Shown here one piece after another: positions 1 through 13,195 of a stretch of 64,000 nucleotides of DNA. Source of the DNA: Crossaster papposus (Eukaryota > Echinodermata > Asteroidea > Velatida > Solasteridae); assembly GCA_037893245.1 (NCBI GenBank), contig JBAIAA010000743.1:1-64000 (forward strand), read 5' to 3'. The first letter of the stretch is position 1. Every line of letters starts with the position of its first letter. The position numbers and the translations under genes were made by a program. The notes under the pieces are model-generated. The model searched no databases, was not told the DNA's origin, and saw only the letters and a program-made list of their open reading frames with translations.

Positions 1-1504
1 ATTCTGTGCAGTCTGCCTGTTGTGTGAAGTGTACACGATCCCATAAGGGCATTTGTTATAGTTTTTACTCCCCCCACAGGCCGAATGGAGGCGTGCCCAA
101 CCTTTGCCATGTAAATGTGCCTATTGAATGGGGGATTCAATAGCGCACTTGAAGGTGTAATCTGCTGCTACACTAGGCAGGCCGTGTGACATGAGCCGCA
201 TACAACAGTGTGTGGTGTCGGCCCCCAGTCAATCGAATACCCGCCGCACACATTACTACTACGATTGGAAGCACAGCAAACAAGCAGGCTTCACATTGGC
301 AACGGGGGCGAAAATCCCCGCATTAGCTAGTGAAGCCGACTCTCTGTGTATTATTGGACATATAAACATGGCCGTGAATAACGGAAGCATCTACCCATCA
401 ACGGACTGGAATTGCCGTTTCCATATTTCCCACCGCCCCTGCATTTCCCAGGTAAATCTTGTAACCATTTTGTTTGTTGTTATTGCACGAGAAATTTGTT
501 TTTATTTTTTTTATTTGGGCACTTACGTGCCCTGTTTGTACTTTCATTGTTTGTGGGGGAGAAAGGGGGTTAAGGGGGGAGGGGCCGAATACACAGTTGC
601 CTATGGGAAGCCTGAACCTGGTCGACCTTGTATGTGCTTTATTATATTAGGGACCTTGCATATAGTAGCTGTGTGAATGTAGACATCCTTAGTCCAACTC
701 TGTTGTAATGACTGTGCCATGCATGCTGGGTACATGTGTGCATATGGAGTCTGTGTTTATAGCAAAAGCTGCTTGTGTGGAGATATGCAAATCCGCTTTA
801 TTCATTGGGTTGTGTGGTTTTGTGGTTCAGGTATTAGTAGCATCACCCCATTAGCGTGTGTGTGTGCGTGTGTGCATACATCAACGGGGCTGTTTGGATG
901 ATAATGATGATGATGATGGTGATGACGACGATGTTGCCGGTTTGAGCTGATTCCGTTGGCACCGTTGCACTCAGGGAAAACGGTCGCTGTGAATTTATGA
1001 TGCGATCGTATCGGCTCAGTTACGTCGGTCGGGTCGGCGTCGGAAGAGAGAGAGAGAGAGATTAATATAAACATCTGCTGCCATTTCCCTGTCAATTAAC
1101 ATCCATTGCGTGAACAGCGTTCGGGCATGTTAGTAAATCCACAATTAGGTAATTTTAAAAGGGATGAATGATATCATATTTAGATATCCTGCGGTATTTT
1201 AAGATTAAAAACGGGGATATTAAATGTTCATTGTTACCGAGGTGCGGTTTCTTTGTCCTATGAGTTATTATTTATTAGTATTAATGAATAAGGGTCAATG
1301 CAGACTCGTACAAAAAGGTGACTGAATTTAGGTCAGCTGATTTTTTTTTCAAAGCTAATTTTTTATTTTCATAAATGCATTTGGAATCTGTTCTGTTCTG
1401 GATCCCTAAAACTGGTTGTCCTTTTTATGTTGCGTTATTATATTAGGTGTACATTGTACCACCAGAATCGGAGTCTAACAGTTTCAAGGTTGAGTTTACC
1501 ATAT

Positions 1505-1624
1505 GGTGTTGGAATTTGCAAGGATGGGTAGGGTTCCTGTAAATCACACAGGGGGTTAGGGTTAACCCTAACTCCTTTTGGTGATTTACTACAAACCTTC
1601 CTCATCCTTGCAAATCCCAACACC
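1505..1624. repeat. 120-nt foldback hairpin
   Basis: The arms GGTGTTGGAATTTGCAAGGA and TCCTTGCAAATCCCAACACC are near-perfect inverses, converging on the palindrome GGGTTAACCC at about 1558-1567. A related one-armed copy (TTGTTGGAATTTGCAAGGAT) is at about 27,018, so this is a repeat family and not a unique hairpin gene. Confidence 0.65.
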
Positions 1625-3898
1625 CTGTGCTATTAAACTGTGCACTAAAGATGCTGTGTTGGGGAATCGCTATAGTGTTAAGATATTGTCTGGAAACTAT
1701 TGCGTTATCTTCTTGTCAAAGATGAATGACGGTCTATAGTTGAAGTTTCAAAGAAGAAACAGATTAGGAAAGATTTTGGATCATGTGTATAGTTTTAAAA
1801 ACATAAATTATTTATTCAAAAACAACTGGTCTACTCTGTCGTATGTAGAACCTGCAGAACTACTGTACAGGATTGTATTGCGCATTACTGGTAGTTTTCT
1901 GGTGAAAGTTCGCATTCTATGCACACACGCGCAGGGGAAGTTGGTTTGCACGTTTCTTTTCCTCTAGCGGAAATAAAACAAACATGAAACAGCCATTAAA
2001 TTGGTAGTTATGATGCGTTTTCATAAGATGGTTTTAGTGAAATCAATACTAGGAGACACGTCTTGGCCAAGATCAATCTTTGAACGGGGATTCATCCTCC
2101 TTTTTTCATCTGGGTCTGCCACTGCCTGACATTTGAAATGTATAGAATATGTACATACGACAGGGATAAACTAAAATGTTTGCTTTTTTACCAAGAATTT
2201 TTTACAAATTCCTCTCGAGTTTGCTCAAGCTGTGTGAGGTTTTTTAATATTTTGTTTGTGTGTGGGTGTGTGAGAGAGAGATTGATTTGATGAAGCTTAT
2301 TGTTGAACTTCTAAAAGAGATTCTCGTCATAATTTATTTCAGTAAAACTAACCAAATGCCGTTCGAATGAAAGGAATCTAGTGTAAAGTGTGGTTGCAGG
2401 ACAACAGTGTGTTTGTGTTTGGTGGATGGCCTTCATTCCAAACTGTCAGTTATTGAATGGATTCTTGACCATCATTTCATTGTGTAAAACTTTTTTTTAA
2501 AAGCTGGACTCTCGAGGTGTATTTGGTAGCGGTGTTTCTTTTTTACGAGCAGGGCCAGATTATCTGATAGGCACAATAGGCACTGTCCTTAGGACCTGTG
2601 ATAAATTCAGATGGTATTTGAAAATCTGAAGTTCCACACCACCCCACGCAAGGTCCCTGAATTTTGATATTGGGGAAGCTCGAACTACCCGTAGGTATAT
2701 GTTGAGTAGTTAGTACAGCCACAGCTTAGCATCAACATGGCGCTTACCAGCACTTATGAAATTGGTGCCTCTGCCTTGGTTGTCGTGAGAGCCTACGGAA
2801 TACTGGTGCTTAGGATCTACGGAAAAACTTGATCGGCTCCGTTTACAAGGTTGGGGAATGTAAAGAGTCGAACTACAGAGGACGATGCGCAGGAAATGAA
2901 GATGTGGCTTCTGTGACTACTTTTGAAATTCCCAGTGGAATAAGACAGGTACATGTACCGTACTGGTTTGTGAGATCATTTAACACAAGGTACCCCGATT
3001 TCATTACGGGTAATCGCTTCTCTGATATATTGTAAGTAGTGTTATTAAGCATTTTGTTATCTGTTGATTTTTTGCCAGCTTCAATTTGGGGCATTTTGGC
3101 CCCGCCTAGTAGAACATTTTGGGGAAACTTCCGACTTTTTTGAAAACTGGAGAAACTCCTCCCAATTTTGTAAACGGAATCCCCACAGCTCATTAGGATT
3201 GTGCACAAAAAGTTGATTTTGGTGAATACTTAGTTTTTACAACGAAATTACACATCTAATTTTTTTCTTCTTAAATCATCTGGTTGAGTGCTCAAGACTT
3301 GTCTCAGTATATTTGAACCAGACTCAAAAAAGGTCTGATGCAGGGGTCATGTTTCATGTACTATTAGTACAAGTGGGTGTTCTTCAGTCCACTTCCTCTC
3401 TAATGTCTCTAGCACATGCACAGCCGCCCCCCCCCTCCCCCCCCCCCCCCCCTCCCCTCCCCCCTTTTCATCAATTTAATTGCAATCATCACCATGCCTA
3501 GAGGAAGAAACGGCAAAGTTATCACTGCCATTTCCACCGTGAGAGTTTGAATTAGCCACGTCCAAATTATTTGTTGGCTGTTGGTTGGCAGGCTACAACA
3601 TTGCGCACATCTATGGCTTACTTTCATCAGGGCATGTGTAACTGCGTTAGGCCGTGCTGTAGCTAGCCAAGTAAATCTGACTGCAACCTTTTTTTGAGCG
3701 AGTTAAACTCATGATTGTGTTTATTTTGAAATACTATTTTGTTTACTACTCTCTGAGAAGGCGACTCTGGCCAAGCATGTTATTTGTATTGTTCATTACA
3801 GTAAAATGTTCAAGAAACGTTTTTTGTTCATTACAGTAAAAATGTTCATAAACGTTTTTGTTTTGTCCAAAAAAATCAAGAGGGCATTGAAATTTTAA

Positions 3899-4102
3899 CT
3901 AACCATTTCGCGCCGGGATTATTTAACCAAGCCGAGGCGCGGGATTATTTTTTAACGAAACTCGATTCGAGGCGGGTCCAGGCCGATGGTGCCGGAAAGC
4001 ACACCCATGCATGTCCGCCCTTGCTAGCTACTGACAGACATTTCCAACCTTGCTCGTGACGCGTTTATGCGTTATCCGTTTTGAATCTGGGAAAAACTTG
4101 TT
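3899..4102. mobile_element. TTAA-family MITE copy, one end truncated
   Basis: It starts TAACCATTTCGCGCCGGGATTATTTAA and follows the family through the TTAACGAAACTCGATTCG and CATTTCC-AACCTTGCTCG segments, then loses similarity before the second inverted end. A further fragment (ACAGATGACAGATAAACATG) lies at about 4221-4275. Confidence 0.65.
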
Positions 4103-5463
4103 CACAGTGAGAACCAGCCTTGAAATAAAACTGATTCTAGGAATGACTTGTTCTTGATAGCCCTTAGAAACATATAATTCCCTTTACCACTTTACGTTGC
4201 GTTGCGTTGCGATATTCTGAACAGATGACAGATAAACATGCAACGAGCAAGGGCTGGAAATATCTGTCAGAAATAACATAAATATCAGATGACAGCCTAA
4301 ACCCGTCTGGGATTGAGGTTTCCTGAAAATAAAGAATATATCACGTTCCTGGGTCCGGTCAATGTCAAAATAATCCTGGCGGCGAACGGGTTCATAAGGA
4401 AGTACTCGTACATGTACATGTCGTCACTAATACGTAGACATGTATTCAAAAGGCCACTGGGATGGAACCCCCCTACCACCTTGCTTTCAATTCCTTCACA
4501 AAGATTGTTTGTGTATCAGTTTTTGTATTATTCGTTTTACAAAACTCGTTTGTTTTGCTGTGTAAATTTTAGTACACATGACCTCTTGTATATTTTGTTA
4601 GCAGGACCTGATTGTGTAGTCCATCCCTAAACACACTGCAACTTATTTCAATGACCCTCTTGTTCGTTTTTTCAACAAGGGCAAGGTTTTAGGTCACGGT
4701 TTACGGGAGTGATGACAATAGTCCAGCCTTGGGCTATGTTTTGGATCACAATTTTATTTTTCATGCAAGATGAGCATTCTCTATTTCTGAAAGCAAAGGT
4801 TGACACAACTTTGCCAACATGAATTTGTATAGCCACTCCCCTGCTGCCATTTATACAAAAGAAAGAGTCCTTTTGGGCTGGTTTCTGTAGCATTTCATCA
4901 AATTTGTCACCGGTGCGAAAATAATTTAATAGACGGTATCATGTAACATGTTTCATTGCCATCTTTTACAAAATAAAGAAACAACATATATAATTGCAGT
5001 TTAGAAAAACATATATAATTGCAGTTTAAGTAAGCATCAGTTACCACAGAGGCCACAAGCTGTTGGCGTGCGATCGATCCATTTATTTTTGGTGGTGTTT
5101 ACTGAATTTCATTTTTCTCCTTCGTATAACGACAGTCAAATTTAGTTCTATTTATTTTCTTGACGACTCCAGGTGTGCAAACGTGAACAAACGTTCCGAG
5201 CCTGGAATGGATGGTGATGTTTCACACTTGTACATGAATTATGAGGGGGGGGGGGGGGAGCTTTGGTTAGTGTTTTTTCACACTTGTGGAGAAGTATGTT
5301 GAAGGCTGTGCTTACAGTAAAGTCAGGGATCTATGCTTACATGTAGCATGGGTTAGCAAGTATTTTCAAGGGGCGTGTGTGCATGCCTTCATGGTTACAA
5401 ACAATGTTTTTGCTATAGATGAATCTAATCAAACATACCGTGGAGCGCACCCACGGGCATTGT

Positions 5464-5496
<33 letters not shown>
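5464..5496. repeat. Poly-G tract of about 33 bases
   Basis: The longest of many mononucleotide G/C runs in the window (others near 3440, 7460, 16265, 16435, 23176, 25236, 28390 and 40795). The exact length in the source genome may be uncertain because such runs are hard to sequence. Confidence 0.9.
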
Positions 5497-5498
<2 letters not shown>

Positions 5499-5915
5499 CA
5501 ACTATATCACTAAAAGGAATTGAGCGTCGCATAGCCTTCCTGAAAATGAAACAGCGCTGCCATGATAAATGGAAAAATGCCTTTGTTGGATTCGTCTATA
5601 GCTAAAATAGTTTTTGTTGTAGCTTCTGTGGTAAACGGAGGGTCATACAATACATGTGTACATGTACTACATAACAACATCCCCCCCCCCTTCCCCTCCT
5701 CAGGACAGCACGATACAATAGGTGAACAATAGATCCTTTTAGTCCTCAGGCATTCGTCTTTTGTTGAATTTTGTCCTCGGACGCTAAAGTGTGTGCTAAG
5801 TCTATGGGGTTAGGTTATAGTACAGGAACAAAGGGAAACACAATAAGGTTGTTGTGGGTAAAACACAACTTGTACATGTACGTACCCCAACATGTGTTTC
5901 AGTTTAAATACTGTT

Positions 5916-6157
5916 TTAACCAGTTCGCGCCGGATGACGTATATAAACGCAAAAATTTCCCCAAATTCAAAACGGATGACGCATAAACACGCCAAGTTCA
6001 AGTTCGGAAATGTATGTCAGCAGCGAGCAAGGCCGGAAATGCGTGGGTGTGCTTCCCGGCACTATCGGCCTGAACCCGCTTCGGATCGAGTTTCGTTAAA
6101 AATAATCCCGCCCGTGGGCTCAGCGATGTTAAAATAATCCCGGCGCGAACTGGTTAA
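5916..6157. mobile_element. TTAA-flanked 242-bp MITE, complete copy
   Basis: The ends are TTAACCAGTTCGCGCCGG and its exact inverse CCGGCGCGAACTGGTTAA. A TTAA boundary with CC immediately inside is the hallmark of piggyBac-type elements. The 242-bp length leaves no room for a transposase. A frame through it is shared with the copy at 55974-56215 only because the DNA is similar. Confidence 0.8.
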
Positions 6158-6509
6158 GAAATTGCTGTGGTGATGTCAACGAAAATTAACACGGATAAAA
6201 ACAAATTCCGCACTGTCAAGGTTTTTGGAGGAAATGACCTTTTAAAATAATACAAAATTACCCTCAAATATGTGAAAGGAAATGGGTGTTGACTGTTGTG
6301 TAAAAACAAGGAAATGTGGCATGAGAATGTTGTTTCCTGGAGGTTTTTCTCTATACCATGCATACAAATCAACATAATTAAAGTCAGTCACCTGACTTTG
6401 ACACATGTACATCGCACAGTGCAATAATGTTACATAGATCATCGCGGATTCTAAATATTGTAACGAATGAACATCACTGTATGTACATGTACATGTATGT
6501 AAGATGTAG

Positions 6510-6760
6510 TTTAAAGGTACATGTAGGATATTTGAACATTTGTACTACCGAATTATTTTACTTACGGTATTCAAAAGTAAATAATGTACCCTTGGCATCC
6601 AGCTAAATCGGTTTTTGTTTGCTTTTTTCTTGGCGTCCATGTTTGTTAAAATTCAGACAGGTCAGTCAAACGATATTTACATGTACTATAAAATACAACC
6701 CCCAAATCCACTAATTTCTGATAATTCAAGCACTTACCAATGGTGTATCCTACCTTTAAA
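6510..6760. mobile_element. MITE with TTTAAAGGTA ends (family B)
   Basis: The ends are TTTAAAGGTA(C)ATGTAGGATA and TATCCTACCTTTAAA. The interior phrases GTACTACCGAATTATT, CCAGCTAAAT and CCCCCAAATCCACTAAT recur in copies at about 15,617-15,932 (reverse) and 21,445-21,735. Confidence 0.6.
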
Positions 6761-6879
6761 TTCCTGAGGAAAATCTGTATCAATCTTCTTCATAAATTGG
6801 TATTTTACTAAACGAGTATTTAATTGCAAAATGGAATGCCACTCCCTGTGTACAGTGCTCATGGGGGATGGTATTATTT

Positions 6880-7420
6880 ATTTATTTTTAGGCCCGTAGC
6901 CGTTCAATCGTGGTGTAAAATTGTGCGGAATAAATTGAGCAGTCTTTGCCCGAGGCCTCTTGTACAGTTGTGACACAACGAGACCCACAGACGGTTCAGA
7001 CACCTCCGCCACGCTCCTTAAACACTCGGCCAGTGGTAAAACCCGGTGTGAGTCACATGACCATTTCCGGCCGATTGCACCGGTGGCGTCCATCTATTGA
7101 TAGCCGCAACTCGCCGGGCCATTGATGCGAGCTTCACTGCGATTGGTCAGCTGCAGTGCACGAGGATGTTTCCCAACCAATGGCGGGCCTCGTTACATAC
7201 ATATACACAGTGCGCTGTCGTCCTTCTTAACTTAATGCAATATTATGCGAAGTAGAGTTCTCCATATCGATGCCTGGAGGCATGCTTAGCGGCTAACGGA
7301 TCGGCTTGCCACTCAGCCTGCACCGGGAACATTGTTTAATATTATTTACACTGAAGGACCCGCTGGATAAGTTGAGCTGTAATCGTTCTCGTGTCAGCCC
7401 ACTGGCCGAACTCGCATGTC
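6880..7420. promoter_or_regulatory. GC-richer, promoter-like patch upstream of GSE1
   Basis: Within AT-rich DNA this 0.5-kb patch has GTCACATGAC (E-box palindrome, about 7052), CCATTTCCGG, inverted CCAAT boxes (GATTGGTCAG at about 7140; CCAACCAATGGCGGG at about 7174) and many CpGs. It could be a GSE1 promoter or enhancer. No exon or start site is proven. Confidence 0.3.
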
Positions 7421-9190
7421 GTCTTTAGGAATTAATTTTTTAATACTCAAACCCCCCCCCCCCCCCCCTAAAGAAAAAAAAATTGATGAGAGTACTGACG
7501 CATTTCGACACAAATACCAAGGATGCATAGACCGGTTTCGTCTTGTTTACAGGGCTGAGCATTTGAGGCTAAATCGTTATTTTATTGACTATGAAATTAT
7601 TTTGGCTGGCCCGAAAAAATAACACTACAGCTGTTCCTTTTCAATCATTATGCTCATACATGGATGTACATTATTTGGTTACATGTTTCGGGGAAAAAGT
7701 GTTTTTGAAGCAGTACTCTTGAAATTTGTAAAAACGATAAAACTTCAAATAACGATTATGGTTTTATCCTCCTCCCCCTTTACAGTTTGAGGACGATGCA
7801 ATGACGTGTCCAGAGCCTTCACTACATGATATGGGTCTTATGCAAATGTATTATTGCCAATCGGAATTGATTTTAAAAAGTTGTGACGTCATTTTGTGCA
7901 GAAAATTGAATTAAGTTGTCGACTGGTTAAGTTGGCCGCCACGTTGTGTAACAAAGTAATAGGTTTACACTGAAGACCCGAAAGAAAGCACTCGCTGTTT
8001 TTTGCATAATCGTCTGAGCTGTACGAGACCTTTTTTTTTTCGAGCAAACAAAGGATTAATTGTCCCGAACTCCCAATCGTCATGAAACTTGGTGGAATGG
8101 TACCGGTAAGGTGTAAAGGGAAGTAATTTCTCGTTATATTTACGTTGCATGTTGCTGCTAAAGGTAATTTTAGCCTAATTGTTTTTGTTGGCCAAAGGAT
8201 TGTTATTGTTGGTTTGTTGGGTTATAGAGTTTATTTAATGAATAGAATGCATTGCCTTTTTCAGAAGCACTGCCATCGCTCAGCACAGAAGATGTGCGCA
8301 CACAAATTATTTGCAACAAAATAAGAACCAGCATTGAGCATTTTAATAATGCAAGTCTTTTTTTTTTTTTCAGTAATTGTTGTTTTGACAGTCAGTGTTT
8401 GTGAATGGTGGCAAATTCAACTACACGAGTCCAAAGCAATTAATTGCGCCTTTTAATTTGTAGAGAGATGTGATTTTTTTTCTTTTTTTTCACCTTTTTT
8501 TCTAAATTATAATTTTGTACGTGTTCAAAATGTACGTGTTGGAATCCAAGGATCATGGAGGAATAAGGTTGGATGCACTGAATGTGTGTGCACCGGTGAT
8601 ACATTAATGGACCGACCCTATCCGAATCATATATTACATCATGTACCGGTACTTCGGTTTGCACAATTTACGAACAGGGGGGGAAAAGGCCATCAAAGGT
8701 GAAACGTGCTCACGCATTCCATGTCAATCCGGGAAATAACCGTACGAAATTGTTTTGCATGTGGATAATTTCTGCCACAACTCGTGCATTATCTAACTAT
8801 CCTTATTGCCTTGTGGCCCTCCCCCCCCCCTTCAGAATGGGCAAAGTTTGGAAATGTATGGAGGCCAACATGACATTAGACACTGGATTGATTATTGTTG
8901 GGGTATGCTCCAAGCCACGTTTTGTGCTTATGTACATGTGCATGCGTATACACGTATGTGTACCAAAATCTCAGTACCACAGTACATGTACCAGAACATG
9001 CTGTACAATGTACTTGAATGTACTGTATCATGTTTTATTGTACACACTATACAGATATCATATTTGGGTATTATGCGTGTATATGTACCGGTAAGTGTGT
9101 ACGGGTACTTTGGGTTTTAGGTTTCTGTGTGGTCATACACGTAAATAGGGACCATTAAAAATTGGTATGCATAAGGGATATGTATGTACT

Positions 9191-9611
9191 TGCCTTTTCG
9201 CACAACAGCTTCTCAACCCGAGTGGAACTCGACCCTGGGCAAACCCGCTGCCCAGTTGAGTTTGTTATTTTTAAACCCTGTGTTCAACCCTTTATCGTTT
9301 CATACTTGCTTCATGCAACTAATTAAGTCGAGCTTAATTTGATCAGTTACTATTACTACCGGTACATATACATGTATGGTACATGTACATGTATTTTGAA
9401 CCCAAGACAAGATTTTTCAACTGTCTGTGAGCAGCTAGTGGTTGAATTCAACCATGGAGGAATAAGGTCATTCTTATTCCTCCATGGTTGACCCAGATTG
9501 AAAATCAATATCAGGGTTGGCGTGGGGTTGAAAATGGTTAAGTGTGAAAAACCGCATGTTTTTTTTCAAACCCTATGTCAACCCCGAGATTTGTCTCGTG
9601 TGAAAAGGCCC
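9191..9611. mobile_element. 421-bp hAT-like MITE containing a perfect palindrome
   Basis: The ends are GCCTTTTCGCACAA and GTGTGAAAAGGCCC (inverted). Flanks TATGTACT (9183-9190) and TATGTGTT (9612-9619) suggest an 8-bp target duplication, as in hAT elements. A perfect 19-bp stem (TCAACCATGGAGGAATAAG, 9448-9466) pairs with 9473-9491 around a 6-nt loop. No coding capacity is seen. Confidence 0.6.
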
Positions 9612-12600
9612 TATGTGTTTCGGAAAGAGTTGCTGGTTGAAGGAACAGTTATTTGTGGGCATTGTGTACGTATTTCACATCAAAATGCCAATGTACCGGT
9701 ATATGTACATGTAGATGTAAGGAAGTCCACGTACATGTAACCACACAATGGTGATATAACCACCAATTGTTTGTTAGCCTATGTACAAATGTACACATGT
9801 ACAATGTACTTCCTCAACCCACACTATTTCTAATGCTCCCCTTTATTTTTCAGGGCCTCGTCATAACCATGTAAACAAAAACTCATGTACAGTATGCAAA
9901 TAATATTTGCAACTGTTTGTAATTATTATTTTTGTATCAAGAAAAATCAAGACAGGAGCTACAGGTACATGTTGTGTACAAAATTTGGGAAGCACAAACA
10001 AATTGCTAAGCAAAAATAAAAGTGTTACCAGCCAAAATATCATGTTTTGCACGATACCATTGACTGGTACTGGTACCTGATTAGTGCTAAGCAGTATTGT
10101 CCGCTAAGTAGCTCCCTGAAGTTGGGTGAAGATACTGTACTTGTTTAACCTCTGAGTCTAGCGGCAAACCGCATTGGCAGAGTTTTTTCATCAGAGTCAA
10201 TCCAGTCCAAGGCAAACAGTAACAGCAATGCCAACGACACTTCAAAACCTCGCGTCCACCTCTCCAAAATCTTGACATCAAACATGCCCAAATATCGGGT
10301 GTCCCTACGAAAATATATTTTCCGGGCAAGGGGTTGGTCAGTGCCAAATATCTTCTTTTTTTCCTTCTTTAATTGGTTTGGAAATAAATCTGCTATGGGA
10401 AATGTTGACTGTTGACAGTGCACTGCTCAAGATGTCGGCACTGACAATACAGAAACCAGCAAGAATATTTTCACAAGAATATTGTCAATACGGCCACTGT
10501 TCAGAACAGGAAAGGAAAAGGTTTGATTTGGGGAAATGGTTTGAGGATTGAGTGTACACGATTTTTAAGAAGGATTTCCTCATTTTGTGGTAATTTTTTT
10601 CCCTTTCGTTTGAAGACTGTTAGCATTGCACTTGATTCACTGCCAGAAGTGTTTGGAAAACCTGCGCATTATTATTATATATTTTTTAAATATTTTCCTG
10701 ATTTGGCATTTTTGTTCATTAGTGGACAATTTACCATGTACCGGTAGGCCTACACCAGGTACATGTACGATACCATAGGTTTGTGTCGCAGTATTGCGAT
10801 AACAATTTTATTTGCTGCTGTGTATATTTAACACCAAAATAAACCAGAATTTATTTAGCATAAATCTGTGGGTTTTTTTCTTGCAGTAAGAATTGGGGTC
10901 TCTCTCTCTTTTTATATTTAAAAAAAAAAATATGCCTCGTGATATTGCGCTCGGAGTATTTCTGATTTTCTGCGCTTAATTCTCGATAATGTGTTGGTGC
11001 CCGGTTGATAAATGGAGTGCAGTGTTGTTACCTAGGAACCTAAGGACATGTGGCCTTAAAGGGGCAGTTTGGGTTAGGAATGGTCAATAATTGTTTGTCA
11101 AATGAGAGTACAGTTATTACTTTCTTTGTTCACATTCATTTATTTTGGTGAGCACCCTTTTTGAATTGCAAATGTTCATATTTGATGTGCATGTACATGT
11201 ACACTGTCAGTTTAAATTGTTAAACAAAATTAGAAAAAAAAAAAAAAAAATAGATCGACCGTTAAGGACTGATTGTGAGACATTATTTACCCAAAGAAGA
11301 TATTTCAAGGTTGGTTGAGAAATTGTTCATGTACTGATACATTAGGATTAAAGCGAATGTATTTCCCAAAATAGACCTGCACCTTCATGCAGTTAATATT
11401 TTTCAAACATGCGGGTCTTTCAGTGTGTTGTTGATTTCCGTATTGTGCATGTATGGCAGTTGTGACATTGACGTTCTCGAGCTGGGATCATGGGTCACGC
11501 AAGCATGGCGATATTGCCCAGCGCATTGTCTGCGTGCCAATCAATGATCCAGATTGCCCACTAGATCATGCTGGTAGTGGGGGAAAGCGCTGAGCAATCG
11601 CCAAGCGGAAAGACGAAAGACGAACCAACTTGGAACGTTGCTCCTTTAATCTAACCCTCACTACTGGTTAATGAGTGTCTGGTTACAGGGGCTCCACTGC
11701 TTTTCTTGTGCGCGCTATCATGGGCGGCCGGGCGGCCAGGAGAGCTGGGGAGACCGGGTAAAAAAAAAATGGAACTTGCAATATGTTCTCCAGTCTTTAT
11801 CCGTGTCACTCAGCGTCTGCAGTGTCGCGTTACACGGCCGCTGATCAATGGGTGCTGACAATTTGCCAAGTAGGGATGCCGGCTGGCGTAGAATATTAAA
11901 AAAAAAAAAACACTCCATCTGTCTGCATGGACCAGCTTGCCTGCGATAGATCTCTGCTGGTTTGGGAAATAAAAAAGGAGTTAAGGTTCTGGGGAAATGT
12001 TCAATATTTTGGGAATGAAGGCAAACGGTGGAATCGAAATGATCTCCTATGTAGGCCTGTCACCGACATCGTGTGTGTGACACATGGTATTTTGGAAGTG
12101 TCAGACATTCGTGTACATTATACAATGTATACACATATTGCGAATTCCCCGGTATTTGCACTAAAATGTAAGATCATGTTATCTTTTACATTCAATTCAA
12201 TATTCACTTCTTTTTAAGACTTTTTTCTTGTGACTCTTGCGACAAACCTTATGTTTATCTTGGCTTGTTTTATTGATGCAAACACCATGATGATTCAACC
12301 GGATGATAGATGCACACGTTTTCAATGATTAAACTCGCCAGCAATTTTTTAGGCATACAAGACCGTATTATTAATTGTCGTGGCGTACCGCCTTGTCAAT
12401 ATTTAATGTCCCGGAACCTTACATTTTCATTTTCTGTTTTTTTTGTCGCTCTCTTTCGAAGAGCAAGCGCTTCTCTTTCCCACAACTCGCCACTTGAACA
12501 AATTGCCCTTATGTTATTTTTTTTTTAACCTTACAATTTTCAATAAACCTTTTTAACCTTTTTCGTTTAGCAAACAACAAAGCAACAGTGTTGAATTTAT

Positions 12601-12951
12601 TCAGTTTATCATTATCACTGCGCCAACAACTCTCATACATGCAACCAGGCTATGCCATATCTGCTTAAATAAACACTCGACGTGGGAGCCATCCCAGCCT
12701 AATGCCATACCATTATACTTCACCCTGCTGATAATATTTTAAGATATATCTGCACATAATGCGTGATATATGGACAAGATACACACACAAACACAGGGAA
12801 GGTGTATATAGACATAATTTTTATCAGCACTGGGAGGCGGAGATGAACAACATCTTGTTTGCTGTGCAAGTACTGCTCACCCAAAAAATTGAACTGATCC
12901 ATTTTAATTTTAATTTAATACACGTGTGATTATTTGTTCTAGCCTCCACCT

Positions 12952-13195
12952 AATTGTGGGGACAATTTCTTTTGGAAAAAACAGACCAAGTAGTGGGGAC
13001 ATTTTTGAGTCCCCAAAGCGCGTTGGATCTTCAGTAAAGTAGAACAAGGTAAAATTGGGTTAGGGTATAATGAAAGAAAATGTAGAAGAAGACAAATTAG
13101 GGTGATGTCGGAAATGTTAGAATTTTAGAGTGTTCTGAGTTTGAGATTAGAGAGATTTCTCTTAGCACACAAACCCTATGGATTGTCCCCACAAC
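12952..13195. mobile_element. MITE-like repeat with TTGTGGGGACAAT ends
   Basis: TTGTGGGGACAAT at about 12,953 is mirrored by ATTGTCCCCACAA at about 13,180. The interior repeats GTGGGGACATTTTTGAGTCC. Noncoding. Confidence 0.45.

Noticed and set aside
191-676. 161-codon open frame at the left end
   Set aside because: No domain; the frame runs through a donor-like CCCAG|GTAAAT site and poly-T. At most part is a noncoding or alternative first exon.
5892-6137. Peptide shared with 55994-56197 (KISPNSKRMT...)
   Set aside because: Both lie inside copies of the 242-bp TTAA MITE; the similarity is at DNA level and many other copies have broken frames.
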